Source: Clostridium sp. | Lineage (GTDB): Bacteria > Bacillota > Clostridia > Clostridiales > Clostridiaceae | DNA length: 32,892 nt | Assembly (NCBI GenBank): GCA_017435645.1 | Contig: JAFSER010000015.1 | Span: 1-32,892, forward strand | Direction: 5' to 3' | Shown: positions 1 through 8,147 of the stretch, piece after piece | Position numbering within the stretch: position 1 is the stretch's first letter | Layout: each line of letters opens with the position of its first letter | Notes under the pieces: generated by a model | Told to the model about the DNA's origin: nothing | The model's input: only the letters and a program-made list of their open reading frames with translations | Database searches by the model: none | Position numbers and translations under genes: made by a program

Positions 1-1
1 A

Positions 2-331
2 GTTGGTATGTACTTAGCAATGTCAAGACAAGCTGATAGAGAAGGCTTCCCAGAAGTAGCTGAAGCATATAAGAGAATAGCATTTGAAGAAGCAGAACAT
101 GCTGCTAAATTTGCTGAATTAATAGGAGAAGTTGTTGTTGCTGATACAAAAGCTAACTTACAAGCTAGAGTTGATGCAGAGCACGGAGCTTGCCAAGGAA
201 AGAAAGATTTAGCTACATTAGCTAAGCAATTAAACTTAGATGCTATTCATGATACAGTTCATGAAATGTGTAAAGATGAAGCTAGACATGGACAAGCTTT
301 CAAAGGTCTTTTAGACAGATATTTTGCTTAA
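2..331 (+). CDS. rbr: Reverse rubrerythrin, C-terminal part (5' truncated by window)
   Basis: Open from the window edge to a TAA at 329-331, so only the last ~109 residues are seen. The visible part is a four-helix ferritin-like di-iron domain. It has two ExxH-type iron ligand motifs, EEAEH and DEARH, and ends in LLDRYFA. In clostridial reverse rubrerythrins this domain follows an N-terminal rubredoxin domain, and the enzyme reduces hydrogen peroxide and oxygen in the cytoplasm. That the rubredoxin lies upstream here is inferred from the family, because the upstream DNA is outside the window. The gene is followed by its own terminator at 370-411, so it ends its transcription unit. The ordinary two-domain rubrerythrin has the opposite domain order and would end in a CxxC rubredoxin, which is not present. 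Confidence 0.85.
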   Translation, partial: VGMYLAMSRQADREGFPEVAEAYKRIAFEEAEHAAKFAELIGEVVVADTKANLQARVDAEHGACQGKKDLATLAKQLNLDAIHDTVHEMCKDEARHGQAFKGLLDRYFA

Positions 332-369
332 TATTAAGTAATATTATATATTTAATAAAGTATTACCAG

Positions 370-411
370 AGAGATTATATTGAGAATATACTTGATATAA
401 TCTCTTTTTTT
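370..411 (+). terminator. Rho-independent terminator after rubrerythrin
   Basis: An 11-bp perfect stem (370-380 AGAGATTATAT with 395-405) encloses a 14-nt loop and is followed by a run of T to 411. It ends the rubrerythrin transcript. Confidence 0.85.
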
Positions 412-568
412 ATAGCTATATAAGCATTAATATTGAATTACTTATATTATTTCTTTTAATTATATTATATAATTAAAAGAAAATGATATTTTTATCCATG
501 AATTAGTTAGCAAAATATATTATAATTAATTTAAAAAATAATTAAGAATATAAAGTGAGGTGGGTAAC

Positions 569-1993
569 TTGAATATATCTATAATAATAGGAATAATATA
601 TATGATTAGTATTTTGTCAGCATTTTCATTAGTATTTATAGAGAGAAAGGAACCTAATACTACTTGGGCTTGGCTAATAATTCTTTTAGTTCTTCCTGGT
701 ATTGGCTTTATAATATATTTATTTTTAGGTCAAAATTTAAGTAGGCAAAAAATATTTAGAGAGAAAAAGGTAGTAGATGAAAAAAAATCTAAGGAGTTAT
801 TAGAAAAATTCAGAGAAGAAAGAAGTAACAGAGGTTTTTCTGAAGAGTTTATGGATCTTATTAAAATGAATTATAATAATACAGGAGCTATATACACACC
901 AAGAAATAAAGTAGATACCTTTATTGATGGTGAAGATAAGTTTAAATCATTACTAGAAGATATTAAAAATGCTAATAGTTTTATACATATTGAGTATTAC
1001 ATATTTAGGATGGATAATCTGGGGAAGACTATAGTAGATGAGCTTGGTAAAAAGGTAAAAGAAGGGGTAGAAGTAAGGCTTCTTGTTGATGGAATGGGCT
1101 CTAAAAGTTTGAGTAAAAAGGAAGTAAAATATATTAAAAATTTGGGAATCAAATTTAATTTATTTTTTCCATGTAAACCATATATAAATATTCGTTTAAA
1201 TTATAGAAATCATAGAAAGATAGTAGTTATTGATGGAGAAATTGGATATGTAGGTGGTTTTAACGTTGGAGATGAGTACATAAATAGAGGAAAGCAATTT
1301 GATTTTTGGAGAGATACTCATATCAGAATTGAAGGACAAGCTGTTAATGAGTTGAATAAGAGATTTATTTTAGATTGGGATTATGCATCAGAGGGAGAAA
1401 TAATTGATTATAATAAATATTTTTCTAATAAAAAAGTAGATGGAAATATAGGGATGCAAATAGTTTCTTCAGGACCTGATCATAAAGAAGAATTTATAAA
1501 AAATGCATACATAAAAATAATTAATAATGCAAAAAAAACATTATATATACAAACACCGTATTTAGTTCCTGATGAGCCTATGAAGGAAGCTTTAAAAATA
1601 GCATCTTTATCTGGAGTAGATGTTAGAATAATGGTACCTGGAAGTCCAGATCACTTTTTTATGGAATGGATATTAAGTGCTAACATAGGTGAATTAATGG
1701 AAAGTGGAATAAAATTTTATCGATATAATAAAGGTTTTATACACTCTAAGACAATTATAGCTGATGGAAAAGTATCTAGTATAGGAACAGCTAATTTAGA
1801 TATTAGAAGTTTTAAGCTTAACTTTGAAATTAATGCAATTATATTTGACAATGATTTTACATCAAATCAAGAACAGATATTTATGAATGATATAAAAAAT
1901 AGCAATATAGTTACTAAGGAAGAATACAATAATAGAAGTAGAATACTTAAAATAAAAGAAGCGTTAATAATGCTTATATCACCAATATTATAA
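569..1993 (+). CDS. cls: Cardiolipin synthase (phospholipase D family)
   Basis: Membrane enzyme joining two phosphatidylglycerol molecules into cardiolipin plus glycerol. Two N-terminal hydrophobic segments (about residues 3-22 and 34-54) with a RKEPNTTWAW signature between them are typical of bacterial Cls. They are followed by two HKD catalytic motifs, HRKIVVID (H215, K217, D222) and HSKTIIAD (H392, K394, D399). At 474 aa the length is normal for the family. I place the start at TTG 569, because GAGGTGG at 557-563 sits about 5 nt upstream. The GTG at 560 in the same frame lies inside that ribosome binding site and has none of its own. No clear terminator follows, so some readthrough into the aro leader is possible. 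Confidence 0.92.
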   Translation: MNISIIIGIIYMISILSAFSLVFIERKEPNTTWAWLIILLVLPGIGFIIYLFLGQNLSRQKIFREKKVVDEKKSKELLEKFREERSNRGFSEEFMDLIKMNYNNTGAIYTPRNKVDTFIDGEDKFKSLLEDIKNANSFIHIEYYIFRMDNLGKTIVDELGKKVKEGVEVRLLVDGMGSKSLSKKEVKYIKNLGIKFNLFFPCKPYINIRLNYRNHRKIVVIDGEIGYVGGFNVGDEYINRGKQFDFWRDTHIRIEGQAVNELNKRFILDWDYASEGEIIDYNKYFSNKKVDGNIGMQIVSSGPDHKEEFIKNAYIKIINNAKKTLYIQTPYLVPDEPMKEALKIASLSGVDVRIMVPGSPDHFFMEWILSANIGELMESGIKFYRYNKGFIHSKTIIADGKVSSIGTANLDIRSFKLNFEINAIIFDNDFTSNQEQIFMNDIKNSNIVTKEEYNNRSRILKIKEALIMLISPIL

Positions 1994-2018
1994 GAATTTA
2001 AAAATATTTCAAAAAATA

Positions 2019-2046
2019 TTGACAAATTGTAAACTTTTGGTACAAT
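2019..2046 (+). promoter_or_regulatory. Promoter of the aro leader/operon
   Basis: Consensus -35 TTGACA (2019-2024), 16-nt spacer, extended -10 TGG-TACAAT (2038-2046). Transcription is predicted to start near 2053, about 26 nt before the leader-peptide ATG. This is the best promoter match in the aromatic cluster. It shows that the leader and attenuator are transcribed from a dedicated start rather than only by readthrough. Confidence 0.75.
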
Positions 2047-2078
2047 TAGGTAAGGAATATAATTTTATGGAGGATAAC

Positions 2079-2204
2079 ATGAAGATAATAATTAATAAAT
2101 TAGCAAAATTTTATAGCTTTTTTTATTTTATGTTCTGGGGCTTTTTCTTTAGCGCTAGCTATTTCTCTTACAAAAAAATAATTCCTTCCAAAGTGAGTTT
2201 TTAA
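2079..2204 (+). CDS. Aromatic-rich leader peptide of the aro operon (putative attenuator peptide)
   Basis: A 41-codon ORF with a strong ribosome binding site (GGAGG, 2069-2073) 5 nt before ATG 2079. An in-frame upstream ATG at 2019 falls inside the promoter, so it is not the start. The peptide has 10 Phe, 4 Tyr and 1 Trp. Residues 11-31 (2109-2171) hold 14 aromatic residues in 21, including FFYFMFW and GFFF. It lies between the operon promoter and an intrinsic terminator, and the genes downstream make Phe and Tyr. This composition matches known leader peptides such as enteric PheL. I infer that ribosome stalling on Phe/Tyr(/Trp) codons senses charged tRNA. The alternative is a small membrane protein, since the stretch is hydrophobic, but the position, bias and RNA structure favour a leader. 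Confidence 0.82.
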   Translation: MKIIINKLAKFYSFFYFMFWGFFFSASYFSYKKIIPSKVSF

Positions 2205-2269
2205 TATAAAATTATTTAACTATTAATACATAATTATTACAAGAGAACTCCTTATAGAGTTCTCTTTTT
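2191..2269 (+). promoter_or_regulatory. Transcription attenuator: antiterminator/terminator switch
   Basis: Two mutually exclusive structures can be drawn. The terminator pairs 2241-2250 with 2257-2266. The antiterminator pairs 2191-2202 (AAGTGAGTTTTT) with 2243-2253 (GAGAACTCCTT): 11 pairs, two of them G-U, with U2194 bulged. Segment 2191-2202 ends in the leader stop codon (2202-2204). A ribosome finishing the leader would cover it and permit termination. A ribosome stalled on the aromatic codons ending at 2171 would leave it free to form the antiterminator. A further 5-bp pairing, CTTAC 2167-2171 with GTGAG 2193-2197, could act as a weak pause or protector hairpin. The pairings are seen in the sequence; the mechanism is inferred. 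Confidence 0.75.
2241..2269 (+). terminator. Intrinsic terminator (attenuator) before aroF1
   Basis: A perfect 10-bp stem (AAGAGAACTC 2241-2250 / GAGTTCTCTT 2257-2266) with loop CTTATA runs into TTTTT (2265-2269). It lies 37 nt after the leader stop and 80 nt before the aroF1 ATG. It would therefore stop transcription before the structural genes unless an alternative fold forms. Confidence 0.85.
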
Positions 2270-2348
2270 GGTTATTAGTACTTAATATAATTTTATTAAA
2301 TATATAAGGCAAATAACATTGCCTAAAAATAAAAAGGGGGCTTTTTAT

Positions 2349-3362
2349 ATGGTAATAATTTTAAAACCAAAAACAGATGATTTAGAAATCAAAAAACTAA
2401 CAGAAGAATTAGAAGGTGAGGGAGTAAAGGTTAATCCTGTAATTGGATCGGACCTAATTATTTTAGGTTTAGTTGGAGATACAAGTAAGATTGATCCACT
2501 TAAAATTGAAGCTAAGAATATAGTAGAAAAGGTAATGCATGTTCAAGAGCCATTTAAAAAGGCTAATAAGTTATTTCATCCTGATGATACTATAATTAAT
2601 GTACAAGGAAGAAAAATAGGTGGAAATAAAATAGCTATGATTGCAGGGCCATGCTCTGTAGAGAGTGAAGAGCAAATAACTTTTGTAGCGGAAGAAGTTA
2701 AGAAATTAGGGGCAAGTTTCTTAAGAGGTGGAGCATTTAAACCAAGAACTTCACCATATAGTTTCCAAGGATTAAAGCATGATGGATTAGAACTTTTAAA
2801 AATAGCTAGAGAAAGAACTGGATTACCTATAGTTACAGAGATAATGTCACCATATGATGTTGAAATATTCGAAAGAGATGTAGATGTTATTCAAGTTGGT
2901 GCTAGAAATATGCAAAACTTTGATTTATTAAATGAGTTAGGAAAGTTAAGAAAGCCTATATTATTAAAAAGAGGTTTATCGGCTACTATAGAAGAATGGC
3001 TTATGTCAGCTGAATATATAATGGCTGGAGGTAATGAAGAAGTAATACTTTGTGAAAGAGGAATAAGAACTTTTGAAACATTCACTAGAAACACTCTTGA
3101 TTTAAGTGCAATACCAGCAGTTAAGAAGCTAAGCCATCTACCAGTAATAGTTGACCCAAGTCATGCTACAGGAAAAAGATTTATGATATCTCCTTTAGCT
3201 AAGGCTGCTATAGCAGTAGGAGCAGATGGTTTAATAATAGAAGTTCATAATAACCCAGAAAAGGCTTTATGTGATGGACCACAATCAATAAGACCAAACC
3301 ATTATAGCTCATTAGTAAATGAATTAAAGGCAATTGCAGCTGCAGTTGGAAAAGAATTATAA
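2349..3362 (+). CDS. aroF: 3-deoxy-7-phosphoheptulonate (DAHP) synthase, copy 1
   Basis: First step of the shikimate pathway: PEP plus erythrose-4-phosphate gives DAHP. Residues 1-~66 form the ferredoxin-like regulatory domain known from Thermotoga maritima DAHP synthase, where aromatic amino acids bind. The barrel carries AGPCSVES (metal-ligand C102), LRGGAFKPRTSPYSFQG, KRGLSATIEEW and VDPSHATG. At 337 aa the length is normal for this class. ATG 2349 is chosen because AAAAAGGGGG (2331-2340) precedes it; a TTG at 2319 would lie upstream of that site. It is the first structural gene after the attenuator, and aroB follows 16 nt later. A close paralog lies at 10948-11988. The gene could equally be named aroG; subtype sensitivity cannot be read from sequence. 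Confidence 0.95.
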   Translation: MVIILKPKTDDLEIKKLTEELEGEGVKVNPVIGSDLIILGLVGDTSKIDPLKIEAKNIVEKVMHVQEPFKKANKLFHPDDTIINVQGRKIGGNKIAMIAGPCSVESEEQITFVAEEVKKLGASFLRGGAFKPRTSPYSFQGLKHDGLELLKIARERTGLPIVTEIMSPYDVEIFERDVDVIQVGARNMQNFDLLNELGKLRKPILLKRGLSATIEEWLMSAEYIMAGGNEEVILCERGIRTFETFTRNTLDLSAIPAVKKLSHLPVIVDPSHATGKRFMISPLAKAAIAVGADGLIIEVHNNPEKALCDGPQSIRPNHYSSLVNELKAIAAAVGKEL

Positions 3363-3378
3363 TAAAGTAGGTGTATTA

Positions 3379-4422
3379 ATGAAGTTATCGGTAGTTTTAT
3401 CTCATAGTAAATATGACATAATTATAAAAAAGGGCTTAATAAATAATATAAGTCTAGAAATAGCAGAGGTATTTAAGGGAAAGAAAATATTTATTCTAAC
3501 AGATAAGAATGTTGATAAATATTATGGAGATAGAGTTTTAAAAGATCTAATAAATTATGGATACGATACAAGAAAATTAGTACTTGAGCCAGGTGAGGAA
3601 ACTAAAAGTTTCCTTACCTTGCCAGTAATATATGAGGAACTTTTAAAGTTTAAGCTAACAAGGAGTGATTTAATAATTACTTTAGGTGGTGGAGTAATAG
3701 GAGATTTAGGTGGATTTGTTGCATCAACATACTTAAGAGGAGTTTCATTTATACAAGTACCAACATCATTATTAGCACAGGTAGATAGTAGTGTTGGTGG
3801 TAAGGTTGGAGTAGATTTAGATAAAGGAAAAAATCTAATAGGTAGTTTTTATCAACCTAAAAAGGTATTAATAGATCCAAATGTTTTAGAAACATTAACA
3901 GATAGATTTTTTAATGATGGTATGGCAGAAGTAATAAAATATGGATGTATAAGAGATAAGGATTTCTTTAACAACTTATTATCATATAACGATAAAAAAG
4001 AAGTAATGGAAAATATAGAATATATTATACATACATGTTGCAATATTAAGAGGCAAGTAGTAGAGAACGATGAAAAAGATACAGGTGAAAGAATGATATT
4101 AAATTTTGGTCATACTATTGGTCATGCAATTGAAAAATATTATAATTACAAAAAATATACACATGGAGAAGCTGTTGCTATAGGAATGTATGAAATAACT
4201 AAAATTAGTGAAAAATCTAATGATACAGATTTAGGAACTAGTGATGTAATAAAAGAAATATTATTAAAATATAATCTTCCTTATAAGCTAGATATAGATA
4301 TTAATGAAATAAAAGAAACTATTTCATTAGATAAAAAAAATCTTAATAATACACTGAATTTAATTTATATAAATAAAATAGGTGAAAGTGAAATAGTTAA
4401 AAGAAATATTAATACATTTTAA
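3379..4422 (+). CDS. aroB: 3-dehydroquinate synthase
   Basis: Converts DAHP to 3-dehydroquinate using NAD and a divalent metal in the cytoplasm. It has the NAD-binding LGGGVIGDLGG (about 102-112), PTSLLAQVDSSVGGK (about 128-142), and metal ligands E184 (MAEVIKYG), H245 and probably H262 (NFGHTIGHA; YTHGEAV). At 347 aa it is of usual length. ATG 3379 is chosen because TAGGTG (3367-3372) lies 6 nt upstream. A longer in-frame start at 3334 would lie inside aroF1 without a binding site. The short gap after aroF1 implies co-transcription. Confidence 0.95.
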   Translation: MKLSVVLSHSKYDIIIKKGLINNISLEIAEVFKGKKIFILTDKNVDKYYGDRVLKDLINYGYDTRKLVLEPGEETKSFLTLPVIYEELLKFKLTRSDLIITLGGGVIGDLGGFVASTYLRGVSFIQVPTSLLAQVDSSVGGKVGVDLDKGKNLIGSFYQPKKVLIDPNVLETLTDRFFNDGMAEVIKYGCIRDKDFFNNLLSYNDKKEVMENIEYIIHTCCNIKRQVVENDEKDTGERMILNFGHTIGHAIEKYYNYKKYTHGEAVAIGMYEITKISEKSNDTDLGTSDVIKEILLKYNLPYKLDIDINEIKETISLDKKNLNNTLNLIYINKIGESEIVKRNINTF

Positions 4423-4475
4423 ATGATTATATAGATAAATTAAATTTATTTTATATAAGATAAAGGGGACTTTAT

Positions 4476-5765
4476 ATGAGTAAAATACAAGTTAATAAAT
4501 CTAAGTTAAAAGGGATAGTAAAGATTCCACCATCTAAGAGTATGGCTCATAGAGCAATAATTTGTGCAGCCTTAGGTAGTGGAGTTTCTGTAATAGATAA
4601 TGTGGATTACTCAGATGATATTATTGCAACTATCAATGGAATGACTTCCCTTGGAGCTAATATTGAAAAAAATGAAGATAAGTTAGTTATAACTGGTGTA
4701 TTTAATAAAAATAATAGAAGAGATCCTATTAGGGTTATAGATTGTAACGAATCTGGATCTACATTAAGATTTTTAGTACCAATAGCATTATTATTTGACG
4801 GTATAACTAAGTTTGTAGGTAAAGGGAATTTAGGTAAGAGACCTTTAGATATTTATTATGATATTTTTAAAAAACAAGAAATTAGTTTTAATGCTGCAAG
4901 TAATAAGCTTAATCTTATTGTAAAAGGAAGGTTAAAAAAAGGAGAATTTTATTTACCAGGAAATATAAGTTCTCAATTTATTACAGGATTATTATTTACT
5001 TTACCTCTATTAGATGGAGATTCAAAAATAATAATTACTACAGAATTAGAATCTAAAGGATATATCGATTTAACCTTAGATTGTATTAGAGATTTTGGTG
5101 TTGTTATAGAGAATAATAATTATAATGAATTCATAATTAAGGGAAATCAAAGCTATAACTCAAGAAATTATAGAGTAGAAGGAGATTATTCTCAAGGAGC
5201 ATTTTATCTTTGTGCAGATGCATTAGGTAGTGAAGTTGAAATTATGGATTTAAAAAAGGAATCTCTTCAAGGTGATAAAGAGGTAATAGATATATTAGAA
5301 AGAATGGGCAATAGATTTGCTTTTAAAGAAAATCTAAAATGTATTGTAGATAAGGAGTTAGTAGCTACAGTAATAGATGGCTCACAATGTCCAGATATTA
5401 TTCCTATAATTTCTTTGGTAGCAGCTTTATCTAAAGGTAGAACAGAAATTATTAATGCTGGAAGGCTAAGAATTAAAGAATGTGATAGATTAAAGGCAGT
5501 AGCTACTGAGCTTAATAAGTTAGGTGCTAAAATAGAAGAAAAGGAAGATGGATTAGTAATAGATGGAATTGAAGAGTTAAATGGTGGAGTTGAGGTTTGG
5601 AGCTGGAAGGATCATAGAATTGCAATGACTTTAGCTATAGCAGCTACTAGATGTAAAGAGCCTATAATTATCAAAGATTATGAGTGTGTAGCAAAATCTT
5701 ATCCAAGATTTTTTGAAGATTATAAAAGGCTAGGAGGAGATATAAATGAGCGGGATTTTTGGTAA
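4476..5765 (+). CDS. aroA: 3-phosphoshikimate 1-carboxyvinyltransferase (EPSP synthase)
   Basis: Transfers enolpyruvyl from PEP to shikimate-3-phosphate. The N-terminal PPSKSMAHRA (K21, R26), NESGSTLRFLVP (91-102), GDYSQGAF, RIKECDRLKA and C-terminal DHRIAMTLAIA are all recognisable substrate-binding motifs. At 429 aa it is full length. The ribosome binding site AAGGGGAC precedes ATG 4476. The 3' end overlaps aroC by 20 nt, which indicates translational coupling. It sits two steps before the branch point, between aroB and aroC, as expected for a pathway operon. Confidence 0.95.
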   Translation: MSKIQVNKSKLKGIVKIPPSKSMAHRAIICAALGSGVSVIDNVDYSDDIIATINGMTSLGANIEKNEDKLVITGVFNKNNRRDPIRVIDCNESGSTLRFLVPIALLFDGITKFVGKGNLGKRPLDIYYDIFKKQEISFNAASNKLNLIVKGRLKKGEFYLPGNISSQFITGLLFTLPLLDGDSKIIITTELESKGYIDLTLDCIRDFGVVIENNNYNEFIIKGNQSYNSRNYRVEGDYSQGAFYLCADALGSEVEIMDLKKESLQGDKEVIDILERMGNRFAFKENLKCIVDKELVATVIDGSQCPDIIPIISLVAALSKGRTEIINAGRLRIKECDRLKAVATELNKLGAKIEEKEDGLVIDGIEELNGGVEVWSWKDHRIAMTLAIAATRCKEPIIIKDYECVAKSYPRFFEDYKRLGGDINERDFW

Positions 5766-6828
5766 TAATATAAAGGTTTCTATATTTGGAGAATCTCATG
5801 GAAATGGGATAGGAATAACAATAAATGGGCTACCATCAGGATTTGAAATAGATATGGATAAAGTTCTTCAAGAAATGGAAAGAAGAGCACCAGGTAAAAA
5901 TAAATTATCCACTGCAAGAAAGGAATCAGATTTACCTGAAATATTAAGTGGATATTTTGAAGGAAAAACTACAGGTACTCCATTTTGTGCAATAATAAGA
6001 AATAGCGATACTAGATCAAAAGATTATTCAAAAACTAAGGATTTTATGAGACCAGGGCATGCAGATTACACTGGCTATGAAAGATATTCAGGCTTTAATG
6101 ATTACAGAGGAGGAGGACATTTCTCTGGAAGAATAACAGCTCCTTTAGTCTTTGCAGGAGCTTTATGTAAACAAATATTAGAGAAAAAAGGAATATTTAT
6201 AGGAGCTCATATATTGTCAGTTAAAGATGTATATGATAAGAATTTTGATGAATTAGATATTTCTATTGATGAATTAATGAACATAAAAAATAAGGAGCTA
6301 CCTTTAATAGATATTACTTTAAAGGATAAGATAGAGAATACTATTATGCAAGCTAAGTATAATGGAGATTCAGTAGGTGGAACTATAGAATGTGCAGTAG
6401 TTGGAATTAAGCCAGGAGTAGGAAATCCATTTTTTGATTCAGTAGAATCTATATTAGCTCATTTAATGTTCTCTATACCAGCTGTAAAGGGTATTGAATT
6501 TGGAAAAGGCTTTGATATAACTAAGCTCTATGGCTCAGAAACTAATGATGAATTTTTTTATAATGAAGATAAAATAATGACTAAATCAAACAATAATGGA
6601 GGAATACTAGGTGGAATTACGAATGGTATGCCAATATTATTTAAAGTGGCTATAAAGCCAACGGCATCAATAATTAAAGAACAAAATACAGTAGATATTA
6701 AAAATAAAAAGAACGTTAAATTTAGAATACAAGGAAGGCATGATCCTTGTATTGTTCAAAGAGCAGTTCCTGTAGTAGAAGCTGTTACAGCAATAGGTAT
6801 ACTTGATTTAATAAAGGAGAGATACTAA
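5746..6828 (+). CDS. aroC: Chorismate synthase
   Basis: Makes chorismate from EPSP by 1,4-elimination of phosphate with reduced FMN. The N-terminal FGESHGNGIG, the RRAPGKNKLST loop, RPGHADYTG, YRGGGHFSGR and the C-terminal GRHDPCIVQRAVPVVEAV are the family signatures. At 360 aa it has normal length. The start overlaps the aroA end by 20 nt, with GGAGGAG directly upstream. The stop codon overlaps the pheA start (TAATG at 6826-6830). Both overlaps suggest stoichiometric, coupled expression. Confidence 0.95.
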   Translation: MSGIFGNNIKVSIFGESHGNGIGITINGLPSGFEIDMDKVLQEMERRAPGKNKLSTARKESDLPEILSGYFEGKTTGTPFCAIIRNSDTRSKDYSKTKDFMRPGHADYTGYERYSGFNDYRGGGHFSGRITAPLVFAGALCKQILEKKGIFIGAHILSVKDVYDKNFDELDISIDELMNIKNKELPLIDITLKDKIENTIMQAKYNGDSVGGTIECAVVGIKPGVGNPFFDSVESILAHLMFSIPAVKGIEFGKGFDITKLYGSETNDEFFYNEDKIMTKSNNNGGILGGITNGMPILFKVAIKPTASIIKEQNTVDIKNKKNVKFRIQGRHDPCIVQRAVPVVEAVTAIGILDLIKERY

Positions 6829-7949
6829 TGGGTGATCTTGAAGGCTATAGAAAAGAAATTGATTCTATAGACAGAGAATTGATAAGATTATTTGAAAAAA
6901 GAATGAATGTTGCAATAAAGGTTGGAGAGTATAAAAAAGAGAGAGATTTACCAATATTTAATGCAAAAAGAGAAGAGGAGGTAATAGAAAAAAATATTAA
7001 CCTTCTTAATAATAAGGAATATAGTAAAATAACTAAGGATTTCTTTGAAAACATTATGGAATTAAGTAGGGAACTACAGTGGAATTTAATTCATGAGGAT
7101 AAAGAAAAAAACATAGAGAATATTATACAAGATAAGGTTAAAATTGGATATCAAGGGGTAGAGGGATCTTTCAGTGAAGAGGCTTTAAGAAAATATTTTA
7201 ACTCTTATGATAGTATTCAAAATTATGAAGAGTTTAAGGATGTTTTTATAGCATTAGAAAAAAATGAAATTCAGTATGCTATTCTTCCAATAGAGAATTC
7301 ATATACTGGTGCTATAACAGATGTTTATGATCTTTTAGTAAAATATAATTTTTATATAGTTGGAGAAGAATGTATTAAGATAGATCAGCATCTTATGGGG
7401 ATTAAAAACTCTAATATAGATGAAATCAAGGAAATATATTCTCATCCACAAGGATTTGCTCAAAGTAAAGGATTTTTAAGTAGATATCAAGATGTTAAAT
7501 TAATTCCTTATCATAATACTGCAATTAGTGCTAAGTTAGTATCAGAACTACAAGATAATAAAAAAGCAGCAATTGGAAGTAAAAGAGCAGCTAATATATA
7601 TGGACTTAGTATTTTAAAAGAAAATATAAATGATAAAGAAGATAACCATACTAAATTTATTATTATAGGAAAAGATTTGAAGTATGATAAGGACTCTAAT
7701 AAGGTTAGTGTAGTATTTTCATTAGAAGATAAAGTAGGAACTTTATATAAGTTATTAAGACATTTTGCAGAAAATGATATAAATATGATTAAAATAGAGT
7801 CTAGACCTAATAAACATGAATCTTGGCAGTATTTATTGTATGTTGATTTTGAAGGAAATCTTGATAGTTCATCAGTAAAAATAGCTTTAGATTTAATAGA
7901 TAAAAATAGTCATTATTTTAAAATTATAGGCAATTATAAAATGGTATAA
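6828..7949 (+). CDS. pheA: Bifunctional chorismate mutase / prephenate dehydratase (P-protein)
   Basis: Directs chorismate to phenylpyruvate. Residues 1-~90 are an AroQ-type chorismate mutase helical domain (RKEIDSIDRELIRLFEKRM). Residues ~104-280 are prephenate dehydratase (GYQGVEGSFSEEA, PIENSYTGAI 154-163, SHPQ). Residues ~293-373 are an ACT domain with the Phe-binding ESRP (324-327). The usual dehydratase TRF motif reads TKF (275-277), a conservative change. At 373 aa it is full length. The start codon overlaps the aroC stop. A terminator at 8004-8042 ends the transcription unit that starts at the attenuator. The Phe branch enzyme is thus the last gene under a Phe-rich leader. Confidence 0.95.
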   Translation: MGDLEGYRKEIDSIDRELIRLFEKRMNVAIKVGEYKKERDLPIFNAKREEEVIEKNINLLNNKEYSKITKDFFENIMELSRELQWNLIHEDKEKNIENIIQDKVKIGYQGVEGSFSEEALRKYFNSYDSIQNYEEFKDVFIALEKNEIQYAILPIENSYTGAITDVYDLLVKYNFYIVGEECIKIDQHLMGIKNSNIDEIKEIYSHPQGFAQSKGFLSRYQDVKLIPYHNTAISAKLVSELQDNKKAAIGSKRAANIYGLSILKENINDKEDNHTKFIIIGKDLKYDKDSNKVSVVFSLEDKVGTLYKLLRHFAENDINMIKIESRPNKHESWQYLLYVDFEGNLDSSSVKIALDLIDKNSHYFKIIGNYKMV

Positions 7950-8003
7950 GTAAGAGTTGTTTTATTAAATGATATAAATTTATAATTGACTATATTTATA
8001 TGT

Positions 8004-8042
8004 AAAAAATTGAGATTGTTTTTATAATCTCAATTTTTTTTT
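8004..8042 (+). terminator. Terminator after pheA
   Basis: A 13-bp stem (8005-8017 AAAAATTGAGATT with 8026-8038) with an 8-nt loop and a T run to 8042. It separates the aroF1-pheA unit from the GNAT gene. Confidence 0.85.
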
Positions 8043-8147
8043 ACAAAATAGTAGAAATAATTAAAGAGAGGGTATATAATTAAATTATAAAAGGTTAGAA
8101 TTTTCTGAAAATTTAAAGGTGAGTTTTTATATAGGAGGGGAATAAAA

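Noticed and set aside
560-568. GTG 560 as cls start
   Set aside because: It lies within the GAGGTGG ribosome binding site that serves TTG 569.
2019-2078. Longer form of the leader ORF starting at ATG 2019
   Set aside because: The upstream start lies inside the -35 box and before the predicted transcription start; GGAGG at 2069-2073 points to ATG 2079.
2079-2204. Leader ORF as an ordinary small membrane protein
   Set aside because: Possible from hydrophobicity alone, but the near-exclusive use of aromatic residues, the position between promoter and terminator, and the alternative folds fit an attenuator peptide better.
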